A stretch of 64,000 nt of DNA from Apostichopus japonicus (lineage: Eukaryota > Echinodermata > Holothuroidea > Aspidochirotida > Stichopodidae). The position numbers and the translations under genes are program-made. This document shows, piece by piece, positions 41,450 through 60,177 of this stretch (within the stretch, counting starts at the first letter, position 1; the number at the start of each line of letters is the position of its first letter). The notes below the pieces were generated by a model that did no database searches, had not been told where the DNA came from, and saw only the letters and a list, made by a program, of their open reading frames with translations. Location: NCBI RefSeq assembly GCF_037975245.1, contig NC_092564.1:17781984-17845983 (forward strand), read 5' to 3'.

Positions 41450-42934
41450 GTGTTGACACCCTGTCACCTGTGCATTACTCAGTTGGGTTGTGATTCTGAC
41501 GATCTGGGCCTCTGCTCCAACCAATGTTTTCCATCTGACCCCCTTGTAGAAATTACTAGTTAAGAACTATTGAATAACTAGAGAATCTGTAGCCATTTTC
41601 TCTTCCATTGTTAAGAATCTAATTAATTAAAAATCTAGGTTGGAAAGCGCAACCCTTCTGCGTTACTTTAACCATACCAACCTTTACGACATTACTTATA
41701 TGATAAGAGACTCAGATAAAGTTTGACATTTTCGTCAAAATAGTTCAATCAACGATATATAGCAGTTGCCCCAGAAGCCATAGATGAGTAAATATCGAGG
41801 CCCTGTTGGGGGGGGGGGGCTCTAACGGCAGAACGGTTTCCCATCGTGTGACTTCTGAAGGCAACATATAGCTTCTATATATATGATTCCATTGGTTATT
41901 CGTTACTGCATAATGTTAAGACCGATCAATTTGAAGTTAAGTTTCGACACAATTTTGATCTCGTTTTTGTGAAATTTTCTGTTTTATTGCATTAACTACT
42001 TAATGTTATTTGGTAACAATTTCGAGATACTCGAACATAGCCATTGGTCTGCTTGATCCAGTGTTATTCGGTCTCTGGCATGACTATTAACAATAATCAA
42101 TAGAAACACTATGGAATGATGTTACGATATACCGCCGCGATTGATCATTGATCTCTTCTTCATGTAAAGTGTACTGTCTTTGATAGAAATTCGTTGTTCA
42201 CAATGTTACTTGATGTTTATCAGGTCTTTGTGCACCTACTAAATAACGGAAGATTTGTAAAGATTTATAAAACATGAACCGCAACATTAGACCCTAAGTT
42301 AACATTCGCAACACAAAACAGACAGATTGAAAGCGGTTGGGCCTTAAAGATATAAACATTCTGAGACCAACGAGTAGACAGTTGCCAAGTCGTGCATCCC
42401 CCTCCCTCCCCCTCCCCTCCCTCCCCCAACCGCCACGTCGTTGTGGTATGTTTCCTTCAAGTTTCATCATTCAAAGAAATGTGTGAAATACTTTCAGTGT
42501 TATCACGAATAAATTTTACAGAAAATATAATAGCCTATGCATAGTTTTGCTATCGTTAATTTGTTTATAAATATTCATAACTTTGTTTTGTTTGAGTAAT
42601 TATACGTCAACGATCTGTATAATGAAGAATTTGAGCGAGGTCACATTCGGACAACAACAAAATAATAATCAGGAATCCTCAGCGTACTTTTCCGTCGTTT
42701 TATAACGTTCAAAAGTCATGACATAAAAAAGTATTTAATAATTATAAAAATGACATTTATCATTCAGTTTGACTTTTAACAAAACGGAACTAAAAGGAGC
42801 AATAAAAAACATGCAATTCAATTTGTAACACGAAATATTTAAAAACACTTTTATAGATCTACACACATTCCACGCTGTCTTATAACCCAGTCTATAGGTG
42901 TATCACTATTCCATTGGTATGTATTGTTTCTTCT
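41450..42934. other. Gene-free stretch downstream of the FAS1 gene
   Basis: G run near 41809-41819 and a CCCTCC tract near 42398-42426. Nothing else recognised. Confidence 0.5.
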
Positions 42935-42940
42935 TTTATT
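42935..42940 (-). promoter_or_regulatory. Possible polyadenylation signal of the FAS1 gene
   Basis: AATAAA on the minus strand about 217 bases after the stop, inside a T-rich (plus strand) stretch. The position is reasonable for a 3' UTR. Confidence 0.4.
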
Positions 42941-43156
42941 TTTTTCTTTGGAAAAATACCAAGAAATATTCATGCAAATGTTCCACGTATTTAAATTACT
43001 CACCCTTCCCATCCTTACCCTACCTGTTCCTACTCAACGCATAATTCTTCATTTAACTTACAGCTTAAAAATTCACCAGTTGCGGTTAGAAATTCATAAC
43101 CACCTAACCCTAAATTACATCTAAATATTAAAGGCCGTCAGTGTTCTTCTTTATAA

Positions 43157-43275
43157 TTAAGCAGATGGTGGCAGCAGAACTTCATCAATCACGTGGATGA
43201 CACCATTGGAGACGGAACCGTCAGCCATCAAAACAGTAGCATGGAAGTCTGTGCTGTTTGCAACTTGCACTTGAC
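43157..43275 (-). CDS. FAS1 protein exon 5, C-terminus and stop
   Basis: It completes G275 and codes for residues 276-313, QVQVANSTDF to HVIDEVLLPPSA, then TAA. Acceptor TTTATAG. The protein stops right after the last FAS1 strand, so there is no C-terminal extension. Confidence 0.94.
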
Positions 43276-46200
43276 CTATAAACGAAACAAAGACGGAAAG
43301 GGAGATCATTTTTCAGAAAAGAAAATCTCTCCAAAGAATGTTTGCTGCCTTTTCCTTAATTTATAACAATGTTGATATCCTGTAATGGAGATGGGTTTTG
43401 CAAAGGCTGAATCTATTTCACAACTCAACAAAATTGAGGTATTGGTTTTCAGTCTTAACTAGTGCTGCTAACATTCTATCTTGAAAATATGAAGAGAAAA
43501 CACGGTGAGAATATAACAGATTTGACATCCTAGTTGAGCTAAGATGTATAGATTTGCAAAATGATGTTTAGGGGTAGCTGTTCATCACAACGATCTCTTT
43601 CAGATAAGACAAAGATGAAGATTGGGTTTGTGTTCCTGCCCGTCCAGTGACGGTGTTTATATTACAACTTAACGGTTCTTCATGAACTATTACGGAGTAA
43701 ATACTTAACACAGTAACGACTCAAAGTTTCTCGAGCATCACGCGCATTTAAGTATACCGGGGCAAACAACCCAGGTTCATAAACACACCCATTTGTTCTC
43801 AATTCTTGACCATGTCAACACCAAAACAAATCCGTGCAGTGATTATCTCCATTTACCATCTTCTGTAAACAAAGTTATTAGGTTTTAAAACCTTGGAAAC
43901 TCTGTATAATCTTATCATTTAAATGTCCAATGTTACTATGACAATAACAGATCAATAGATTGGCTAATATCATGCTTAGAATCTATTACCTTTCCAAGGG
44001 ACTCATAATACACATTTTGACGTATGGAACGCCGTTCCACCAAAAACCATGTTTTGTTTGTGTAAATGTAGAATAATCATGTTTGTGTATACCTATGTAT
44101 ACACAAAAGCGTACACTCACACAAACTAGGTATACAGAAACGCGTACATATGAATAAGGTAGGTATGCTATTGTGGAACATAGATGTTTAAGGTTTTTTC
44201 TTCTAACTTATACTTTAAATTGGTCGTTATGAAATTGTCCACTCTCCATGTAGGCTACAGACGCTAAAAAGAAGTTGAGCATAATATGTTTTTTCTACCA
44301 CTCTTGATGTATGGCCTGCTGATGCAACCTGTATTTTAGCTTTAACACTATCGATGAATTCAAGTAAGTTATCAAATATTTCTCATACCATCCTTCAAGT
44401 TGATTGTTAAGCTGTTCTTCGTGTTCAAGGTAGGTATCTGTTGGCTATCCTCCAAGCCCACGCTGTAGAGGGTAGGGGAGGCAGACACGTGGTAGAGCAA
44501 TATACTTGTAAGGAGATCAATGTCGGCAGCTACTTTAGCAGGAACCTTGGAGAAAGCTTTGTTGTTCGGAGCAAAGACGGTAAAATTGCCTGCACCTAGA
44601 AAACATGAAGAAACATAGAGAAGTTTAATTTCCTGAGACTCTTTGTAAGGTTTGATAAATCGTACATATTGCAACCCGCATGGTCAAGCACTATTATTTT
44701 ATACAGTGCTCAAGACAGTGACCGTGCATCGCCACACCTGGAGAGGAGTTGGGGTAGGAGATGGGAGGCTGGGGTAGGGGAGGGGAGGGGTAGGGAAAGT
44801 GATACACACAGAACGAAATTCAATGTTGTCCGTGTGCCATATACCAAGTCTTTCTTCCAAATAATATTTATAACTGTAGCTGAAAGCCTTGAAGATATGC
44901 CTAATGGTCAGACATTTCTTGAAAGTAATACAATTTCGTGTAGCGACGTCCTCTATAGACATATCGTTTTATAGATAAGATTTACGCAGTCGCCTTCATA
45001 TAGACAATATATTATTTGATGGAGACGTTCTCACGGAAGAGAATGGAACCTCTTAAAAGTTTCTTCGTAATTTTTAAAACTTTTTTTTTGAGTGGCAGCA
45101 AATATTTTCAGAATTTAAAATAAAATAAATAAATAAGATCAATAGTACACAGTACTAACCTGCCAAAGCAGAAGTAAGATTGGTTTTCACCAAAGCCTCA
45201 ACCAGAGACTTAAGTTCTGGAATTCTCTTCGCTGTTTCTACCAGATTTTGTCGTGGAACTGGGAACATAACCTTATCGAGTACATGGACTACTCCGTTAC
45301 TAGCATTCTGGTCAACTCTGCTCAGGTCGATAAGTGATCCAGTTGCGGTGACTTTCTGTAAAAAAATGTACACGAATAAATACGCATTAGCTTACATTTG
45401 TATAAAATTTGCGTTTCATTCTTTTTTTGAAAATGTAAAAGAGGCATACGAGGCACGGTCGTAGGGGCCTCCTAAGTTATGGGGCCAAGAAGGGTCCAGG
45501 TCCCACTGTGAATACTTCCAGGCAAGACCTCCCACCTTTCTATATTCGGTTTGTTCCGGCAAAAATTTAAAAAAAGGTAAGTGGTGATTGGGGGGGGGGG
45601 GGAGGGGATAGGAGCTGTAGTGTCTGCAGAGGGTGCTAATCTGGTGCAACTTGTATCAGTCGTTCCTAAACATAATTAAAGCAATTTACTGACTGTAGGA
45701 ACATTCAAATAATCCATGATATCACCAAAAATAATCAGTCACTTTAGTGAACACGAATATATTTTATGAATCATCGTGCCCTATATTTTAACCAGGGAGC
45801 TGTTATTGAGATAACAGGTGCCTGATGTATACAGTGGTCCAAATGACCCGTTATCGACCTTTGAGCTGAAAGTCCATATACCCATCCTACTTAATTACTA
45901 TTGTAATCACTATAGATAATACGTTATAACATCATAATAAGATTTATTTTGTTTTCAGCGAGTATATATTCCTATTAGAATCACCTGACCCTTTTTCTCT
46001 TACGTAATACAACTTAACGAACGATACAGCATTGTATAGTGTAAATATACTGACAAAATGTATGTTTGCTGTTCGTCTCTTCGAAAGGTTGGATTGACTA
46101 AGCTGCATGCCTGGTCAATAATCCTATATCGTAGCAATCTGGACTTATTCAATGTGAACTGCATGTTACCTTGACAGGTCCGGCCACTGGATAAGTGTTG

Positions 46201-47878
46201 AATCGAATGTTGTCCTTCAAGACACTGGGAACGAGTTTATCTTGAGCAATGTCCTTGGAGAAGACAGCGCCACCTACAACATGGTACTCTAGGACCTCTG
46301 TTAGGAGGGTCTTATTCTGAGCTAGCTTCTGACGAACTTCAAAGGGTAGAGCTTCGAACGCATCATCCGTGGGTCCAAAAACTGTGAATGGTCCTATGTT
46401 GTAAAGATGGTTAATAGAAGCATTAGTTTGATTATGGTCCAGGGTTTTCATTAGTAATGAAAAAAGAAATTCAAATGCAATGCTGTTTTCCTAAATTTTA
46501 TTAATCGTTTGCTTTGTGTAAATTCTATTCTTTTTCTTTCACTGACAGACAAGAATGAAATTTAAATTAAGAATCTTACTAACCTAAACATAGTTCACAT
46601 GACGGGCGGGATGGGGAGGGGGGGGGGGGGTGAGGATAGGAATGGGGGAGATCAAGGTCGATTTAGGATTTTAAAAATAGGAGCTATAGTCTGGCCCTGC
46701 GGTCGTTGAAGTCGACTCTCATGCAGTTAGGAGTGGTAAGGGGAACCTACCCCGGAAAAAATATGATATTTTAGACATGAAATGTTGCATTCTGGGGCAT
46801 ATTAAAGGGTGTGAAGACTCGCGCAAAAAGAAACGTATAATGCCGGTAATCTGACCTAGTTTCGAATGAGGTGTAACAGAAGTGTTAGACACCACCATCG
46901 ATCCCAGACAATACACACACAGCTTGCTACCGTTGGTAATTAGACACTAGTGTACAGTATGTACATACAGCTGAGGTCAATACCCACAGCACAGTGTACA
47001 AACGATACAGCGATGGACATCTCAGGTCCAGCTAAAGATAACAAGGTATCACGTTTCATTACTGTCTGCGTTTTGTAGTTACAAGAAGAAAACTTCACTT
47101 GCAAGCAACGGAAAGTTAACTTTTTTCAGAGGGCGGCATGCGGTTTGGGGCAAGTATTCAATGCCTTTAAGACGTTAAATAGATAATTCTAAGACATATT
47201 TAGGATATAAACTAGGTCTATACGCCCAAAGCTAATATTTACTTCATGTATTTATATTTGCGTGGGGTTGATAAAGAGAACGGTCTACACTCCCACACCA
47301 CCCCTGTATCCGTGCCTGAGGGGCACTACCGGCAACCCATAATTTTTTGAAAATAACACGTTCTGATTCCAGATTAAGAATTTAAGTTGTCCCACTTCCA
47401 GTCCCCCCCCCCCCCACTGCTCTCGGTTATTATTATCACAATTACCACTTATTCTCTATTAGTATCTAGCAATTTCAAAATGACCTCAATCTAACAATCT
47501 TCGTCAATTCTAAAAGTAAAACTAACCAAATCGAACAATCCCCAACCCCTCCTCCCCCCCCCCCTCAGACCTGTTTGAGCCACTTTAAGAAATTAAGAAA
47601 TCTGAAAAGCGTTTACTATTGTGTGTGGCTGAAATCAAAATTTTAAAAGGAAAGGGGAAAAAAGGAGCGAGATGATATTTACCTGGTCCCATTAGTGTTT
47701 CTACCAATCCAGCTCTCTTGACCAGGTCCACCAGGATATTTAACTTCAACTCCACAACTACATCAACTACCGTCTTCTGAGCAGAGAGCGGAACAGAAAC
47801 ACTGCCATCTTGTTCACCTATTATGAAAGAATAGGCAGACAAAAACGGTACTACTAATAGTAGAAAAGCTATTTTCAT
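43157..47878 (-). CDS. Secreted two-domain fasciclin (FAS1) protein, 5 exons (whole gene span)
   Basis: Joining 47878-47683, 46393-46170, 45355-45160, 44595-44389 and 43275-43157 gives 942 nt, 313 residues plus stop, with frame kept at every GT-AG junction. Residues 1-17 (MKIAFLLLVVPFLSAYS) form a signal peptide. Two FAS1 domains follow, about residues 35-175 and 185-311. Each has the family signatures: GPFTVFGPTDDAFEALP and EYHVVGG in the first, GNFTVFAPNNKAFSKVP and LYHVSAS in the second, with C-terminal VHVLDKVMFPVP and IHVIDEVLLPP. There are five N-glycosylation sequons (N92, N157, N199, N209, N281). There is no transmembrane segment or GPI-type tail, so it is probably extracellular. FAS1 proteins such as periostin and TGFBI are matrix or adhesion proteins; this short two-domain form is not a one-to-one match to either, so no gene symbol is given. 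Confidence 0.95.
44389..44595 (-). CDS. FAS1 protein exon 4, core of domain 2
   Basis: It completes G206 and codes for residues 207-274, with AGNFTVFAPNNKAFSKVP and LLYHVSASPTLYSV. Acceptor TTTCTAG, donor GTATGA; one base carries over. It is symmetrical with exon 2, as expected if the two domains arose by duplication. Confidence 0.94.
45160..45355 (-). CDS. FAS1 protein exon 3, end of domain 1 and start of domain 2
   Basis: It codes for residues 141-205, with NGVVHVLDKVMFPVP closing domain 1 and RIPELKSLVEALVKTNLTSA opening domain 2. Acceptor TTTTTTTACAG, donor GTTAGT; one base carries over. Confidence 0.94.
46170..46393 (-). CDS. FAS1 protein exon 2, core of domain 1
   Basis: It completes G66 and codes for residues 67-140, from PFTVFGPTDDAFEALP through EVLEYHVVGGAVFS to YPVAGPVK. 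Acceptor ATAG, donor GTAACA; it leaves phase 0. Confidence 0.95.
46802..47170 (-). mobile_element. TTAA-flanked MITE, copy 3, in FAS1 intron 1
   Basis: Third copy, 369 bases with TTAA ends, in the same orientation as copy 2. It lies in the first intron of the FAS1 gene (46394-47682). It is somewhat more diverged at the termini (AGGGTGTGAAGACTCGC). Confidence 0.87.
47683..47878 (-). CDS. FAS1 protein exon 1
   Basis: It codes for residues 1-65: the signal peptide, a short linker (IGEQDGSVSV) and the first helices of FAS1 domain 1 (VVDVVVELKLNILVDLVKRA). It ends LMGP plus one base before GTAAAT. The ATG opens the only frame with a hydrophobic leader. Confidence 0.94.
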
Positions 47879-47988
47879 TTTCGCTATTTTAAGTGTGCTT
47901 AATAACTTTTAAAGAGGTGACTTTTGTTACACCAGTTCAGTCAAATTTTCTCAGTCCTAGGTATTGGTTTCCTGTTATTGCGCAGTGT

Positions 47989-47998
47989 CCTTTTAAAC
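47989..47998 (-). promoter_or_regulatory. Possible TATA-like box upstream of the FAS1 gene
   Basis: TTTAAAAGG on the minus strand about 115 bases before the ATG, compatible with a short 5' UTR. AT-rich context makes chance matches common. Confidence 0.2.
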
Positions 47999-49490
47999 TA
48001 GGAAATTCACGCAGCTCGTTTTTATTGACAAGAGTTCCTTGAGAGTGCTGAACATGGTTATTTGTAGGTACCCCTTTTCTGCTAGATTATTTTGAGGCAC
48101 GAGGCTATAGCGTGACTCAGCAACAAATAAAAATCAACAAAATATTTGCAATGAAAAGAGGTACATCTTTTCAAGGCTAATTTCTACTTTTCTATCCGTT
48201 CCACATTCGGTATATCGAGTTTAGCAAGTTATACAATCAGTTAGGAATCTGCTATGAGATACGTTACTTAACAAGCGAGTGTTACACATACGTCATATGA
48301 GTCATATGATACTACTTACACAACGGTAAATCACAACGTCATTCTATTGGAAGGGATTTATATACAAGAGAATACCCGCTTGTGCAAACATGTGATCGGA
48401 AAAATCATGATTTAGCTTACGAAATTAAAAAATAAAAGAAAAAGAAGATATATTATTTAATTACCCGTATAATTAGACACAAAAGTATGACTTTCGCAGC
48501 ATGGTTATTTCTTCATGAGGATTTTCGATCTTGTAAGCGAAAGAATTGCACCGAGCGGAATTGACGGTCGTTATAGGCCTATAGGTATATAAGGTACCGC
48601 GGAATGATTTCGTCTTGCGCGTGATACTGCGTCACAGTTTCTGTGAGTGCTATAGGACCACCAACGACAGCATAAGTCGGAGAAGGGGTGAACGTGTGTA
48701 CGGGTATACATGTAGACGGGTGGGACCTATAGGAGGTTCTGTGTTTCAAACATATCCCATGTCCCCAAGATTTTTGAAGAAAATTAAATGTGTTGTTTTC
48801 AACAATATATTTTTTCCAGCAAAACAAGAAATCAATGGAAATCATTTCAGTGGGCAGTCCCATGTTCAGTCGATTATATAGTTTGAATTACGGAATGTAA
48901 TAATCAGCTCACGCCATTGGCAGGAACTTTTCTTTCGGAATGCGTTAACAAGCGTAGATCATATCAAGTTCTCGGGGCCGAAAGCGCGCATTTCTGTTGT
49001 GATAGGACTTGGTGAATGAGAGAGGATGACAGGTCCAAGGGTGGCGAAGCTGTGGGAGGGGGAGGGGAGGGGGAGGGGGGCACAATGGGGGGGGACAATT
49101 TTCTTACATTTTGGCAAAATATAATTTCCCCTTTTTTCATGTTTGTCATCGGTGCCCATTCAGATACCGGCTCAGCTGGAACTTGTGGAACGCCGGAATA
49201 CACAGACGATCCCTTTTGTTGGTAAGGTCTGGGGTATCGCTGTGGTTTGTCCTCTCAAATCGGAGACTACGCATGTTCACTGCTCCTCGAAGTTTGTGCC
49301 CCATCGATCCCAAGATTGAAGCCCAAATTCCCACTGCTCCTGAACAGGTCAGCACACAGATGTTGGGAGATCATGCAGCTCAAAAAGTGAAGAACATTCT
49401 TTCTAAATATACACCAGTATTCATGTACACGTATATATATATATGATTCACAATATACTACTCCCTAGTCCTTACACACTGCTGCATGTG
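47999..49490. other. Intergenic sequence upstream of the FAS1 gene
   Basis: Its right part has a G-rich tract (about 49055-49100). Promoter elements of the FAS1 gene may lie at its left edge, but none is decisive. Confidence 0.5.
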
Positions 49491-49527
49491 ATCATGGAGG
49501 TAAAAACAGAGTTTTTACCTCCATGAT
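49491..49527. repeat. Perfect 17-bp hairpin
   Basis: ATCATGGAGGTAAAAAC, a three-base AGA loop, then its exact reverse complement. It lies between the two genes and does not resemble a known terminator. Confidence 0.9.
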
Positions 49528-49938
49528 GTGATGTACGCACATGCACCACAGTATTAAAAATGTAGAATAAATACCCATGCACTAACCGTGAAGGTTTGAG
49601 AACAAAAGCCGATTTAATACACTGAAGGATATATGGTGGAATGGTATTGTTTGGTCTCCTTTCAATTCAATGTTTCTTGTACAAGTCACTGGGTTAATGT
49701 CCTTCACTACCCTGCTTTGTTGTGACTTAGAGGCATGACTTGCATATATATGTTACCGTATCCTTGTTAGGTTAATGAAATGCCTGGATAGGTAGGTAGT
49801 GCATCGAATGTTATCTTCCAGGGCACTATAGCAACATATTGCCAGGTAAAGTCTACCAACAAATATAGATACAAAAGAACAATATGCCCCAAAAATATAT
49901 CTATATAGTTGCAATGAGCAAGGTCACAGGAATACCGA

Positions 49939-50273
49939 CATAGGCGTTGGAGGCGGGGGGAGGGGGCTGGGGGCTGCAACTCCCAACCAATTATTTCTTG
50001 TAAAAATTCGGGCAATATGCTGAAAACTTTTCGGGCACCTTCTGAAAGAAATAAATTGTAATGATGTAACTAAATGTAATTAATAGTTTAATAAAAATCT
50101 CCTTGGTCATTAAAATAAAGTTCTAAGCTTGCCTGACTATATGCCATTACTTATGTAAAAGCCTACATGATATTATGTACATAAACATCTAGAACGCGCG
50201 AAAAATTTCGGTTATATTTTTCGGGCAAGTCGTTACAGCCCCCTAAATCAAAAATTGGGCTCCTACGCCTATG
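49939..50273. mobile_element. hAT-type MITE, complete, with 8-bp target site duplication
   Basis: The left end CATAGGCGTTGGAGGC matches the right end GCTCCTACGCCTATG in reverse complement. The 8-mer AATACCGA is present on both sides (49931-49938 and 50274-50281). It is 335 bases with no transposase, and lies between the DNase I-like and FAS1 genes. TTTTCGGGCA occurs near both ends, which suggests longer sub-terminal repeats. Confidence 0.85.
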
Positions 50274-50886
50274 AATACCGATATATGATTGAGCATGTGA
50301 GAGAAGGTTGCGGTTAGAGGGTGGGTCTGTAGTCAGAACAATGTTTAATTGTTTTAATTTGCTACTTGTGTCGGCACCGTCGCCGTTGAATAATTGGCAG
50401 GGGGAGGGGAGGGGGTGCTTGTCCTTCTTTCCCCTCTCTGTGTCAAGGTCCCTGCACATCGGTTATCCGTATTCTCCTACTATCCTTTAAACTTATCGGG
50501 GTCTTTTCTGGTGGTGTTTGCTTTTCTTCGGGAAATGCAGGATTTTGCGATGCAATTATAGAGAGGCTGTGTAACAAACCAAGTAAGCAAACAAATAAAC
50601 AAAATAAACAAATAAACAAAAAAACAAAATGAAGATTGAATAATGTAGTATTTTCATTGGTTCTATTCCAAGTTTACAACATTAAATACAGAGATTGCTT
50701 TAAGATTGTAATCAGTTAACTGAATTGTTAAATTCGAATCTCCCAAGTGAAAACCGTGTGACGTATCCCACAGTAAATAGTGACGGAACGAATGCAAATG
50801 TGTGGAGTCGATTAAATACTTTAAGACGGAAACATGGAATTATTGCTTATATTCTTATAACCAGTGACATTTATCATTTTTGTTTT

Positions 50887-50892
50887 TTTATT
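50887..50892 (-). promoter_or_regulatory. Possible polyadenylation signal of the DNase I-like gene
   Basis: AATAAA on the minus strand, about 35 bases after the stop codon. That is close but possible. In AT-rich DNA the hexamer can occur by chance. Confidence 0.4.
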
Positions 50893-50926
50893 AATTTTAC
50901 CCGTCATAAATCTAGCATTTTTTCAG

Positions 50927-58926
<8,000 letters not shown>

Positions 58927-59689
58927 GTTGTAGTCTCTGATGGAGAAATACGTCTGCTGTAGTAAAGAGCGAGACTACGAATAAGACCCAAATGATCAAC
59001 TGGAAGAGAAACAAAACATATCGCAGACTAATCGGGTGTTTGATTAAAAATTGATACCAATCTTAAGGGCACTTGCATTTTAGAAGCAACAGATGTCATC
59101 TCGAGTCAAGTTTAAGAAAATTTCACACAGCGGAAGAGTATATGATAATCGGTTGCACCGTTTTATCATATACTCTAAACACTGGTAATGACGTATGCAT
59201 CCTGAATGTTAAGGTCGTTTTTGACACGTGATTACGTATCTTATTGGACCAATGGGAACAGGAAACGGTGTAGCCTGTATACATCTACATACATTGGGTG
59301 GTCTTCATCCGTGTGAAGGTCTATGGGAAGGGGTCTAAGGGAAAGAGGGGTTGGCTAGGGTGCAAAATGGTGCTGTAATTTCAATCTATTGAACTGCATT
59401 TGTGAAGTACAAAATGTTGCCAGTGAATATACGACTTTGCGTGCGTGTGTAAGAAAATACAAGCCATTTGGAAGTGAGTCTGAAGTTTTTTTGGGGTAAT
59501 GTGCCTTCTTTTTAAATAATATTAATAATCAGCAGTTATTTTTACGATGCTTATGCGACCACAATGTGGGAGAAACCAGCAAGGGCTTATGGAATACAAT
59601 TCAGCACTTTAACTCAAATTTAGAATCTTTTCAAATTAGAAAGTCAGTTCAGATGGGAAAACCGTAGATTGCTCTTGGTTGAAAAACCC
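58927..59689. other. Upstream region of the DNase I-like gene
   Basis: An acceptor-like CTTTACTACAG (minus strand, about 58955-58965) suggests a 5' UTR exon further upstream. No clear TATA box was identified. Confidence 0.45.
59135..59176. repeat. Short perfect inverted repeat upstream of the DNase I-like gene
   Basis: AGAGTATATGATAA and its reverse complement separated by 14 bases. It lies about 210 bases upstream of the start codon; a promoter role is only a guess. Confidence 0.6.
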
Positions 59690-59789
59690 ACCTTACTATG
59701 ACCAGGCCAGGTATCGAACCCGGAACCTCCCGATTGCTAAGTCACATTGCTTCAAATGCCTCCACCTTTATCCACTCGGCCACAGCACC
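59690..59789 (-). mobile_element. SINE or pseudogene derived from a class II (Leu/Ser-like) tRNA
   Basis: On the minus strand: TGTGGCCGAGTGGATAAAGG (A box/D arm) and GGTTCCGGGTTCGATACC (B box/T arm), separated by extra sequence like a long variable arm. The acceptor stem does not pair well, so a functional tRNA is unlikely. This family differs from the other three SINEs. Confidence 0.7.
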
Positions 59790-59810
59790 AGTACCTTCAT
59801 CCCACCACCC

Positions 59811-60172
59811 CTGTATACTAGTGGATACCTGTATATTAGTGGATACCTGTATACTATTGGATACCTGTGTACTAGTGGATACCTGTATTCTAGTGGATAC
59901 CTGTAAACTAGTGGATACCTTTATACTAGTGGATCCCTGTATACTAGTGGATACCTGTAGGCTATATTAGTGGATATATCTGTGTAGTGGATTCCTGTAT
60001 ACTAGTGGACACCTGTATACTAGTGGATTCCTGTATACTAGTGGATACTTGTATACTAGTGGATCCCTGTATACTAGTGGATACCTGTAGGCTATATTAG
60101 TGGATATATCTGTGTAGTGGATACCTGTATACTAGTGGATACATGTATATTAGTGGATACCTGTATACTACC
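59811..60172. repeat. 18-bp minisatellite (CTGTATACTAGTGGATAC)n
   Basis: About twenty units, with variants. A compound segment (GGATCCCTGTATACTAGTGG through GGATATATCTGTGTAGTGG) occurs twice exactly 130 bases apart (59931 and 60061). The period is a multiple of three, so it translates as a repeated hexapeptide, but it has no start, context or splice sites suggesting a gene. Confidence 0.97.
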
Positions 60173-60177
60173 CAGTA

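Noticed and set aside
59690..59789. Functional tRNA-Leu or tRNA-Ser gene
   Set aside because: A and B boxes are present, but the acceptor stem does not pair and the anticodon arm is not clear, so a SINE or pseudogene is more likely.
59679..59970. Hexapeptide-repeat frames (TSGYLY-like)
   Set aside because: The 18-bp minisatellite has a period divisible by three, so it stays open without being coding.
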